A stretch of DNA of 64,000 nt. Origin: Ashinkailepas kermadecensis (lineage: Eukaryota > Arthropoda > Thecostraca > Neolepadidae). The translations under genes and the position numbers were made by a program. Under the pieces are notes generated by a model that had not been told where the DNA came from, ran no database searches, and worked only from the letters and a program-made list of their open reading frames with translations. Position 1 is the stretch's first letter; every line of letters begins with the position of its first letter. Below, piece after piece: positions 47,456-57,347 of the stretch. The stretch covers positions 1 to 64,000 of the forward strand of contig JAOTOM010003979.1 in assembly GCA_034440615.1 (NCBI GenBank), in the 5' to 3' direction.

Positions 47456-48894
47456 TGATGAAATGCTCTAGTGAGCTCCTGGAGAGAACATTCGCCGAAA
47501 GGGATATATTGAGACAGGAATGAAAGTGCGCTTGTCGACGACAATTGAAATGTGATTTTCTCATGACAAGGTGCGATCGATGGTGATGTTATAATTGTAC
47601 CCCATAAGAATATACAGCAGGATAATACAGCCGAAGAAAACGAAGTAAAATGAGGCAAGTTGCTTCTAAACTCAATGCAATTGTTGGCGACCACTCCGGA
47701 GTAGATTTGAGCACTGAATTCGAACTCTGGCTCTTTATTATACCAGTGATGTGAGAACGGGAAAATGTCAGCAAAGTTGTTTTAAAAACACTTTGAAAAC
47801 AACCCGAGATCCAGATCACTCGAAGAACTCGGGAGTGATACTTGGTCATGTTCTTCGTCATTGACAGGTGTGAAATAGAACAGATGAGCACTTTTCCATC
47901 CTATGTGCACTCAGACACTACGAAACCCGAGAATATCACGCAAGCAAGGCTTGTACATACTTGACTTAACATGGCCTTGAATCAGGTCATGAGCAGGAAG
48001 TACTGACTTGACGCACTTCAAGATATTATAGCCATACGCAGCGGTGTTCTTATTCGCGCGCATTTATTGATTTCATCCTTCCATTAATGAGCTCATTTCG
48101 GTGAAATGAGCTCATTAATTCGGTGAAATGCGAGAACCTCATGGAATTCATGACGTCATATTGTTTCACCTAAAATGATCTTGGATGCCACGTTATCTAA
48201 TGCGTGGCCTAGTTGTTCCTTTGAAGGTACCCGACGTTTGAGCTTGCTTGGGGCAGCGGTTCCGGCTTTATTTAAGCTAAGTCACAGGAAAGCGTCCCCA
48301 GCCCCACCCCAAACCCACCGTGACTCGCGGGGTAAAGGGACTGTCGCTGAATATGGCCATTTTCTAGAAACACATTGGAGCGGATATTTGACGGGAAGAA
48401 TGTATGACGGCAATAGAAGGCGTATTGGGCTCCTCCAACGGCAATATTTCACGTTTCACGCTTAATTTAGTGTTTGTCCGTCTGGCATGAATGCCAACAC
48501 TCACGATGGTTCAGCCCTCAATGGACATAGCTGTTGTTCATAAATTGTCTACTGCTGCTGTCACTGGCGGAAAAACAGCAATGCGATTGGCTGACGTTAG
48601 AGATGTTGCTATGACGATACTGATGCCGGGAAGGTGAGCTGCGGGAACCCGATGCAAGTCTGCCTCCCATCTGGAGTAGTGGGGTAAGCAGACTGCTGCG
48701 CTGCAACGATGTCGAGTTGGCACGAAAAAAGCATTCCGCTCCATAGCCAGCAACGACCCATCTGAGCCAAGGCGTTCAGCTCCAATTCGACGATGCATGA
48801 GGACCAGTCCTGATAAGTGCATTGGTCAGGCAAAATCAGATCCATGTGTACGTGGTGGACATTCTGACATCGTCTGGTATTTCGGGCCAGACCA
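47456..48894. other. Unassigned DNA containing a perfect 17-bp hairpin
   Basis: A perfect inverted repeat lies at 48,083-48,119 (arms ATTAATGAGCTCATTTC / GAAATGAGCTCATTAAT, loop GGT). No exon supported elsewhere. Confidence 0.6.
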
Positions 48895-49162
48895 GAGGGG
48901 TCGGAGTGGTAGCTACGTCAGGTCGGAGCGGTAGCTACGTCAAGTCGGAGCGGTAGCTACGTCAAGTCGGAGCGGTAGCTACGTCAAGTCGGAGCGGTAG
49001 CTACGTCAAGTCGGAGCGGTAGCTACGTCAAGTCGGAGCGGTAGCTACGTCAGGTCGGAGCGGTAGCTACGTCAGGTCGGAGCGGTAGCTACGTCAGGTC
49101 GGAGCGGTAGCTACGTCAGGTCGGAGCGGTAGCTACGTCAGGTCGGAGCGGTAGCTACGTGG
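48895..49162. repeat. 22-bp minisatellite (GGTCGGAGCGGTAGCTACGT)
   Basis: Twelve copies of GGTCGGAGCGGTAGCTACGT + CA. The middle five or so copies carry CAAGTCGG and the flanking ones CAGGTCGG, i.e. a homogenised central block. Confidence 0.95.
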
Positions 49163-49231
49163 CCGGCAGGATCGACAGCGATCAGTGACTGATCGCAGCT
49201 CCAAATGATCGGAAGAGCTCTCGTCTGGTGG

Positions 49232-49715
49232 CGGGGTGGTCGCTACCAGTGACCACTACCAGTGACCGCTACCACCAGCCGCTACCAGTGGCCACTACCA
49301 GTGACCGCTACCACCAGCCGCTACCAGTGGCCACTACCAGTGACCGCTACCACCAGCCGCTACCAGTGGCCACTACCAGTGGCCGCTACCACCAGCCGCT
49401 ACCAGTGACCACTACTAGTGACCGCTACCACCACGCACCAGTGGCCACACCAGTGACCGCTACCACCAGCCGCTACTGGTGGCCACTACCATGATCGCTA
49501 CCACCAGCCGCTACCAGTGACCACTACTAGTGACCGCTACCACCAGCCGCTACCAGTGGCCACTACCAGTGACCGCTACCACCAGCCGCTACCAGTGACC
49601 ACTACCAGTGACCGCTACCACCAGCCGCTACCAGTGGTCGCTACCGGTGGCCATTGCCAGTGACCGCTGCTAGTGACCGCTACCAGTGGCCTCTACCATT
49701 GACCTCTACCACTGT
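49232..49715. repeat. 39-bp minisatellite (CCGCTACCACCAGCCGCTAC)
   Basis: About 12 copies built from CCGCTACCACCAGCCGCTAC + CAGTGGCCACTACCAGTGA, with CTACTAGTG variants. Starts 70 bp after the previous array. Confidence 0.95.
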
Positions 49716-50429
49716 AGCGGTCATCGCATCATACACAAATGAATATCTGATACCCCGATCTGTACGCATCAGGTATCCTGACATCCACTGACTGCTTGGG
49801 TCTGGTAACAGCAGCAAAAATATAACTTCACTGAGGATTTGGCCTCGTGCGACCCAGTTCAACATACCACGCATGTTCATAGGGTACAAAATACTGAATG
49901 CCCTGCGTTTTATTTACTTACATAGGCTGACCTCATCAGACTTCAATTTCCTCAGTGCAGTCAATTTCCCCAGCGTAGTCGATTTCTCCAGTGCAGTAGA
50001 TTGCTCCAGTGCAGGCGATTGCCCTAGTGCAGGTCACCTGCACTTTGAATGCATCCCAGACCACCATGCGCATGCGCGCTATCTTTCCTCCACAATGCTT
50101 TGTGATCGGCCGACAACATGTGGGAAATGGGCGTGGTGTCGCATGCCGTCCACTGCAGGTTGGCTGCACAAACCGCCCCACACGGCTAGCCACGCCCACA
50201 CAGACCTGACCTAGCGCGACAACGCGCCAGTGCGTCACGATTGTCGCTGTGGCTAACTTGCTGCTAGATTTCATTCGGATGCACGCCAACGTGACCCTGG
50301 TGTATGGAATGGATACCGGCACAGACGCCACTCCGCCCGGACTCCATACCCAATGCCACTCATGAATAAACTGGCATACATAATTACATGGCACCAGGCA
50401 ACAGCCGAATTCCATTAGGTGCACACAAG
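49716..50429. other. Unassigned DNA with short CAGTG(C/T)AG repeats
   Basis: A 15-bp repeat (CCAGTGCAGTAGATT / CCAGCGTAGTCGATT) runs at 49,955-50,040. No exon supported. Confidence 0.5.
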
Positions 50430-51335
50430 TGGTTGGACGTTTTGGTGTGAAGTTGTTAGTTTGTTGTGGAGTTGGTGTGAAGTGGTTAGCTTGGTGTGAA
50501 GTTGGTGTGATGTTGTTAGCTTGGCGTAAATTTGGTGTGAAGTTGTTAGCTTGGTGTGAAGTTGTTAGCTTGGTGTGAAGTTGGTGTGAAGTTGTTAGTT
50601 TGTTGTGAAGTTGGTGTGAAGTTGTTAGCTTGGTGTGAAGTTGGTGTGAAGTTGTTAGCTTGGTGTGAAGTTGGTGTGAAGTTGTTAGCTTGGTGTGAAG
50701 TTGTTAGTTTGGTGTGAAGTTGGTGTGAAGTTGTTAGCTTGGTGTGAGGTGGGTGTGAAGTTGTTAGTTTGTTGTGAAGTTGGTGTGAAGTTGTTAGCTT
50801 GGTGTGAAGTTGGTGTGAAGTTGTTAGCTTGGTGTGAAGTTGGTGTGAAGTTGGTAGCTTTGTGTGAAGTTGTTAGCTTGGTGTGAAGTTGGTGTGAAGT
50901 TGTTAGTTTGGTGTGAAGTTAGTGTGAAGTTGTAAGTTTGTTGTCAAGTTGGTGTGAAGTTGCTAGCTTGGTGTCAAGTTGGTGTGAAGTTGATATGAAG
51001 TTGTTAGCTTGGTGTGAAGTTGGTGTGAAGTTGTTAGCTTGGTGTGAAGTTGGTGTGAAGTTGCTAGCTTGGTGTGAAGTTGATATGAAGTTGTTAGCTT
51101 GGTGTGAAGTTGGTGTGAAGTTGGTGTGAAGTGGTTAGCTTGGTGTGAAGTTTGTGTGAAGTTGTTAGTTTGTTGTCAAGTTGGTGTGAAGTTGCTAGCT
51201 TGGTGTGAAGTTGGTGTGAAGTTGTTAGTTTGGTGTGAAGTTGCTAGCTTGTTGGTGTGAAGTTGGTAGTTTGGTGTGAAGTTGGTGTGAAGTTGGTAGC
51301 TAGGTGTGAAGTTGGTGTGAAGGTGGCAGCTCACG
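50430..51335. repeat. GTGTGAAGTTG-based minisatellite, about 900 bp
   Basis: Alternating TTGGTGTGAAG (11 bp) and TTGTTAGC(T/A) units give a composite of about 30 bp, with many rearranged copies. Asymmetric G/T-rich on the plus strand. Confidence 0.95.
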
Positions 51336-52400
51336 CGGCTGTACTCTGACCGTCTGCCGTTGGTCGACTGCGGCCAGCGGCGTGTGAATGCCTGCAGCTC
51401 GCTGACCTGGAACAGGTCGCTGACCTGGAACAGCCCAGTTCTGGGTCAGTGGCTCCCTCCCGCTAACGACGGTCCACAGCTGGCATAAGTCAGTACGGCG
51501 CCATGATAGTGTCAGCAGGTGCTGTGGCATACAATAGTGTAGCTCCGTGGGAATAACTCGGGATGTCTTCGCTTCCGGTAGCTCAACTATGATTATGTTA
51601 ATCTCTTGAAGACTAACCGAAATGAAGCGGGCAGCTAGCGAACTACTAGCGAACTACTACACAGCAATGTATGTATCTCTGGGTGTTTCCGAGCCAAAAT
51701 GAAAGGGAACCGCCAGAGTTTCCCCTCTTGTTAAGCAGCGTCGACCGTCCGTTGCTCACAAATAACATGTCAAACTGGCCTCAAGCTTCTTGGAAAAATT
51801 TCTGGGAATACAGAATTATCGTCATGCGAGAAAATTGAGGCATGGCCGGCACAATTATTGTACTGGGTGCACAGTTGTTGGCACGGGACCATGTTCATTG
51901 TAACCAGACAGGCCCGTGCAGGCTCCCAAACAAGGATATACAAACTGAATTCAGCTGGGCACGACCGGGTTGATAATTAGACAGAGGTCGGAAAGCGCGA
52001 AATATGACTGCGATGGGGAGCCGAAAACAAGCCCATGGTGCGGGATATGTGGTCACGCATAATAATTCCATTTTGCGCAAAATGCCCAAGATAACAACTA
52101 AATCCATGCAAAAATTCCTCATGTCCACGGATTTGCATACTGTACGAGTAGAGCGGGTCATACTCCGGTGCCAAAATGAATGGGAAGGAAATTTTAACAT
52201 GAGGGGTGTCTAAATGGTGTAGTTTTCATAAGAAATTCAAATATGAGTTTATTTTTTGGATAGGATAACTCTAACCTACGTCAATCATGTAGTTTTAAGT
52301 CGCAAATTTTATCCTTTCGAGCCTTTTTTAACATATTCAAAGACATAAGGGAAATCATGTATATTGACAAAGTCAAATCAAGTTTACATCTTTGTTAACA
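51336..52400. other. Unassigned DNA
   Basis: A GC-rich patch at 51,335-51,490 has a 17-bp duplication (TCGCTGACCTGGAACAG) but no secure exon. The rest is AT-rich single-copy sequence. Confidence 0.45.
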
Positions 52401-52442
52401 GGTGAACTGCATGCATATCACTGGATATGCATGCAGTTCACC
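52401..52442. repeat. Perfect 19-bp-arm hairpin
   Basis: GGTGAACTGCATGCATATC, loop ACTG, then GATATGCATGCAGTTCACC. It lies immediately beyond the 3' end of the decayed minus-strand gene at 52,450-54,290. Confidence 0.95.
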
Positions 52443-52449
52443 CCGATCG

Positions 52450-54290
52450 CTCCATGCCACTCTTCCTGCGTGAAGTACTTAGTAGAAGCATCAGTCGCCA
52501 TTCTAACAACTCTCAATAAGTCGTGTGTGGCAAGGCCAGCTGAGCACCTCCATGGGGGTGTTGGTGAAGTTCTTCATCTCTGAGTTGCTTAGGGAGCAGA
52601 TGAGAGGTGGCTCTGACACAACATCTGACCAGCTGATCAAGTCGACAATGCTGAAAGCATCACGATTGTTGTCAGGTGCCCTTCTGGTTCTGACATTGAG
52701 GTCACTCAGTTGAGTGTCTGGGTCCTCCTCTTCCCTAATGGCGACTTTCTCCACCCCTCAATCCTCTCCTTTTGATCCTCAGAGCACAGCAGTGTTCGGA
52801 TAATGGCTTCACTGTGGGAATGTCAAGCAGATACTCTCACAGTCGGCATCATAAGGTCCAGCACCTCCTTCCCTTGGGACTTGAGGCAGTCCAGCTGAAA
52901 CAGGATGTGTCTAGGCCCTTCGATCCAGGAGTGCTTGACCTTCACAGTGAACCAACATGGATAGTGTAGTCCAATGATGAATTGCACAATGAATTGCACA
53001 TTATTCAAGTTCTTTCTTTTAAGTTCGTGCTTTGCCACACCGAGCCTGAGAAGTCTGCTCGCTGTAATGAACCAACGGCTGTGGTTCACTGGTCCAATCT
53101 CCAACAGGGCCAACCGTGCAGGAAACACTCTATCCCTGACCGCACAGACAATCTTAAAGCCATAGTGTTGATCAGTTGAGAGATCTTGAACCTTGTTAGG
53201 CAGCTTGATCAGTGAAGGGCCAGCAGAGATCCGGGGAAGTTTGGAGTGATATCCAAGTAGGTAGCAAAATCAAGGAGCTTTCCTATTGGCTCGAAAAATG
53301 TGTTGTTTGGCAGAGTATGGGACATCATGGTCAACAACGAGACGGCGCAAGGGAAGTTCAACATTGTGCAGGCTGCACACCAGCCAGATCAGCTTTCTCC
53401 CCAGGTGCAGCTCCAGCTTCCGCATTACTTCAGCATTCACACCAGTGTTCACAATTGTTGGGTCTCCTACAATGACCCACAAGGTCTTATCAAAATCCCT
53501 GTCTTCCAGGCAGGAAAACAGGACCTTGACAATCTACTCAGCATGTGACTCCTCTTGAGTTCCTTTCTCTGAGGTAAAGTGGAGCAGATAATAACCGCCA
53601 GGTGCACTAGCAGCATCATATTGTTCTCCTCTGATCTGTGCAGGAAAAGGTTGGTCACTGCCCTCAGCTTCCATCAAATCCATCACCACACTGGTCAGAT
53701 CAATCCGCCAATAAATCCGCCAATCATCAATGAGGATGCAGGATTTGAATCTCATCACAGTTGTTCTGTTCCTTCGCTGCAGGCTCACGGCCAATTTTAG
53801 GGAAGAGCCCAACTTCAGGGACAAAGCCATCCTCAGCACCACTTCTCTCCAATCCCAGATCCCAGCCCTGACAGGTCAGGGCCTCCCATTTTGGTGGGAT
53901 CCTTTACGTCCAGCCTTCTCTTTTTGCTCCTTGATGAAGGCAAGATCTCTCACAGGAAACTTTTCTCTCTGCTACAGGAGCAGTTAATGTGGGGGCTTGG
54001 ATGACACAACTGGTAATTTGACACTTGCAAGTCAAAATATCAAACACCATGTCTAACTTGACTACGGACCTCTCTTTGGCATCAAGTTTGCACTTCCCAA
54101 AAGAACACTGCACTGCCGAATTCCAGACCTCAATGAGCTTGCCTCGTACAGTGTACGAGGCACCGGAACTAGTAATGGGTGTAGATGAAGTCCTCAACAC
54201 GGTATCGGGACGGTTAGTAGTTGTTTGTTTGTCTTCTTTTAACCCAGCATGATTCCGGTCTCCAATCTAAGCATTGACTGGCTGATGGGA
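52450..54290 (-). pseudogene. Decayed gene of the Cc8L18.2-like family
   Basis: Ordered minus-strand blocks match a protein family widespread in invertebrate genomes and usually annotated uncharacterised or Cc8L18.2-like (named after a bracovirus gene). They are: VFDILTCKCQI with a Cys-rich context (54,040-53,990); NTGVNAEVMRKLE plus LVCSLHNVELPLR (53,430-53,330); NHSRWFITASRLLRL and PCWFTVKVKHSW (53,085-52,920); ISWSDVVSEPPL and WPCHTRLIESC (52,640-52,500). The reading frame then continues, shifted by one, as VRMATDASTKYF. Function of the family is unknown to me; multicopy, dispersed occurrence suggests mobile or virus-linked origin. Several frameshifts and stops make this a pseudogene, though introns cannot be excluded. 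Confidence 0.7.
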
Positions 54291-54744
54291 GGGGTTCTTC
54301 GACGCCTGCCCTTCCAAAAACCTCTGAGCAGATGAATCAGTCAAAGGCAACCGATAGCCTTGTATCGTACAGCCTCAAGACATACAACGTTTTTGTAAGC
54401 TAAAAAAATACGGTTGGATGCATAGGGTGGGAATCGTGACATGCTGGTGACCTTGAATCAAGTGTATGACACGGCGCGTGGATGTTTTTCCCAAGAGTTA
54501 CGAGTCAAGTTCAAATGAGATTGACCTCGTGGAATATCTGCATCTCAGAAGCCACTTAGCCGATTTGAGCGATTGAAGTGGCAATCGACGCCCCTGCACC
54601 GTGCGACCTCATGACCAATGAGGATGTGTATATTGCCTAAGCATAAGGCCACATGTCAAGCTCAAACACCTAAAAGAGATACCCTGCTTGACTGCCATTC
54701 TAGTTGCATGGAATACAGCCGAAAACAGTTCAGAACATATGTTC

Positions 54745-55035
54745 ATAACAGCCTGCCAACACCTGCATCGTGTACTGATACTCACAACGGCCTACCAACA
54801 CCTGCATCGTGTGCAGATACTCATAACAGCCTACCAACACCTGCATCGTGTGCAAATATGATACTCGCAACAGCATACCAACATCTGCCAAGTGCGCTTC
54901 TGCGCGCCGTTTCGCCGTTATGACGATCACAAACACACACGTGGGTTTGTGGTGGCAACCACGTGGGTTTGTGCTGGTAGTCACATGGGTTTGTGGTGGC
55001 AGCCACGTGGGATTGTCGTGGTAACCATCTTGCCA
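54745..55035. repeat. Two short adjacent minisatellites (39 bp and 22-24 bp)
   Basis: Four copies of CACCTGCATCGTGTGCAGAT + ACTCATAACAGCCTACCAA (54,770-54,890) are followed by five copies of CACGTGGGTTTGTGGTGGCA + AC (54,940-55,030). Confidence 0.85.
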
Positions 55036-55149
55036 TCGATTGGCATGGGTTAACTTGGCAATTAGTTTGCAATCAGAATGAAAAGCTAAACAACGCACGA
55101 CAGATCCTAGTGTGACCGTGGCTGCGACGTGTATCTCGCAACACAACAG

Positions 55150-55310
55150 GGGACGAGTAATAGTCAAGGGGTAAGATGCCCGTCTCACAATCGAAAGATT
55201 GTGGGTTCGAGTCTTACCTGTCGCTACTCTTCGCCGGCGACCAATCGGCGTGAAAGATTGGCGACGCTACATGGCTCAACGGTCGACGTGTCGTAAAATC
55301 AATAACCACC
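55150..55310 (+). mobile_element. tRNA-derived SINE, Pro-like head, plus strand
   Basis: AAGGGGTAAGATGCCCGTCT (box A region), box B GGTTCGAGTCTTACC, then the shared body CGACCAATCGGCGTGAAAGA and tail GTGTCGTAAAATCAATAACC running into (CCA)n. Confidence 0.85.
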
Positions 55311-55729
55311 ACCACCACCACCGCAACACAACAGATCAGACAATGAACTGATCTACCACTTGGCTCAGACTTGATCGTACGGCACGCTGAAAGTAATGCA
55401 CTTCGCCGACAATATCCCATGCCCAAGGTACCACCTAACTTCGCTGACGACAATCTGCATTCATTATGCGCGACAGTTGTTTATCAGATGACGGAGCGCA
55501 TCGGGCGGGCCCCAACGGGGTGCCGGCACTCGGGCGTGACGCGCAGCACCCAGGCGTGACCGGTGGCACGCAGCCGTGACCTGGTCACCCCTCTGCCGAC
55601 GGTGCCGGTCCGCGTGCGGACAGGGGTCATTGGGTCACACCGTGCCACATCTGCATCCGGTCCCCGCTGACGTCGGCGTCGACTGCAGTGTCGTCTGGAC
55701 GGCAGAAGCGCGTACACGTACCGCGGAGG

Positions 55730-56055
55730 AGTACTGAAGAAGAACGTCACGGAGGAGCGTCACAGAGGAGTGTCACAGAGGAACGTCACGGAGAAGCGTC
55801 ACACACTGGCGTCACAGAGGAGCGTCACAGAGACGCGTCACAGAGGAGCATCACAGAGGAGCGTCACAAAGGAGCGTCACAGAGAAGCGTCACAGAGGAG
55901 CGTCACAGAGGAGCGTCACAGAGGAGCGTCACAGAGGAGCGTCACAGAGGAGCGTCACAGAGGAGCGTCACAAAGGAGCGCCATAGAGAAGCGTCACAGA
56001 GGAGCGTCACAGAGGAGCGTCACAGAGGAGCGTCACAAACGAGTGTCACAGGAGG
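55730..56055. repeat. 13-bp repeat CACAGAGGAGCGT upstream of the Thr/Gly gene
   Basis: About 24 copies, each carrying GCGTCAC (a TGACG half-site on the other strand). Variants AGAAGCGT and AAGGAGCGT recur. The array ends 90 bp before the proposed start codon at 56,145, so it lies in the promoter or 5' leader. Open frames through it (VTEERHRGASQRS) are repeat read-through. Confidence 0.9.
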
Positions 56056-56144
56056 GCACCGGCTAGCTGTGCGCTGCCCCGGCTGAGGAGCGGCTTGTGC
56101 GGTCGAGTGGCCACTTCTGCCGAGGCCAGCCGCTGCCTGCCGCC

Positions 56145-57347
56145 ATGCGCACCGCCGGCGCGTCGCTGCTGCTGGCCGTGCTGACCGCGGCGGCCGCGTC
56201 CGCCGAGCACGGCCGCGACTACGGCCAGCCGGCGTACTCGGAGTCGGCGTGCGACTGCGGCGGCGTGGACGTGCTGGGCGCCGGCGCCGGCGCGGCCGCC
56301 CTGCTCGGCCTCGGCCTCTACCTGCTGCTGAACAACAACACGGCCGACGCGCTGGCCGGCGTCGGCCGCTCGGCTCCGGCCGGCCTGGCGCCGGCGGCGG
56401 CGGCCGTGTCAGCCCAGGTCAGCCTGGTGTCGGCGGCGTGCGGCGGCGCCGCCCTGCTGGAGGCCGCCCTGCGGCGGCGGCTCGCCCGCGGGCCGCCGCC
56501 GGCGAGCGCAGCCGATCGAGTCGCCAGAAGCGCGGGGTCGGCGTCGGTGCTGACGCGTCGGCGCAGCGCGTCCGTCGGCGGCGACGGATACGCGCCCGCC
56601 GCCGACGTGCAGTGCGACTGCTTCGCGTCGCTGATCGGCTCGGTGGCCGGCCTGTCGGCGCTGGCCGGCGTCGCCGGCTTCGCGCTCTTCCAGTCCAACT
56701 CGGCGCTGTCGGCCGCGCTCGCCGCCGCGTCGATGTCGTCGACGTCGACGACGACCGGCGGCACCACCACCGGCGGCACCACCACGGGCGGCACCACCAC
56801 GGGCGGCACCACCACCGGCGGCACCACCACCGGCGGGGTTCTGACGGGCGGCACCACCATCAACGGCGTGACCACCGGCGGCACGGTGACTGGGGGCACC
56901 ACCACCGGCGGCACCTCCACGGGCGGGGTCACCACCGGCGGCGTCACCACCGGCGGAACCACCACCGGCGGAACCACCACGATAACCACCAGCACCGGAA
57001 CGACCGTCATCACCGGCGGAACGACGACGGGAGGAACGACGACGGGAGGAACTACATCCGGCGGAACGACGACCGGCGGTACAACAACCGGCGGCGTCAC
57101 CACAGGTGGAACGACCATCAACGGAGTTACAACCGGTGGAACCACAACCGGTGGAGTTACCACCGGTGGAATTACAACCGGTGGATCTACAACCGGTGGG
57201 ATTACGGTTGGTGGATCAACGACTACATCCAGTGGAGGCAGTACTACAACTACCACCACAACTTCCAACGGGCGAACATTCTCTCCGCTGAACTTTCTAA
57301 AGGGTTGGTATTGGCGGTCCCCATTCCAATTTCAACTCGGAATGTGA
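56145..57347 (+). CDS. Secreted/membrane protein with two CDC-hydrophobic modules and a Thr/Gly repeat
   Basis: 400 codons. Start chosen at 56,145: context GCCGCCATGC, followed at once by a signal peptide (MRTAGASLLLAVLTAAAASA). Two similar modules follow: CDCGGVDVLGAGAGAAALLG... ending YLLLNNN (residues 36-65) and CDCFASLIGSVAGLSALAGV... ending FALFQSNS (157-186). They are joined by an Ala-rich linker with basic sites (RRRLAR, LTRRR) that proprotein convertases could cut. Residues about 200-372 are TTTGG/VTTGG repeats, a likely O-glycosylation platform; the tail ends FSPLNFLKGWYWRSPFQF. Codons for the same peptide drift from GGC/ACC to GGA/ACA along the repeat, which supports real coding. 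No homologue recognised; no AATAAA nearby. It could be spliced to the exons from 59,615. Confidence 0.65.
   Translation: MRTAGASLLLAVLTAAAASAEHGRDYGQPAYSESACDCGGVDVLGAGAGAAALLGLGLYLLLNNNTADALAGVGRSAPAGLAPAAAAVSAQVSLVSAACGGAALLEAALRRRLARGPPPASAADRVARSAGSASVLTRRRSASVGGDGYAPAADVQCDCFASLIGSVAGLSALAGVAGFALFQSNSALSAALAAASMSSTSTTTGGTTTGGTTTGGTTTGGTTTGGTTTGGVLTGGTTINGVTTGGTVTGGTTTGGTSTGGVTTGGVTTGGTTTGGTTTITTSTGTTVITGGTTTGGTTTGGTTSGGTTTGGTTTGGVTTGGTTINGVTTGGTTTGGVTTGGITTGGSTTGGITVGGSTTTSSGGSTTTTTTTSNGRTFSPLNFLKGWYWRSPFQFQLGM

Noticed and set aside
55688..56086. VTEERHRGASQRS repeat protein
   Set aside because: Produced by the 13-bp promoter-proximal array; three phases are equally open.
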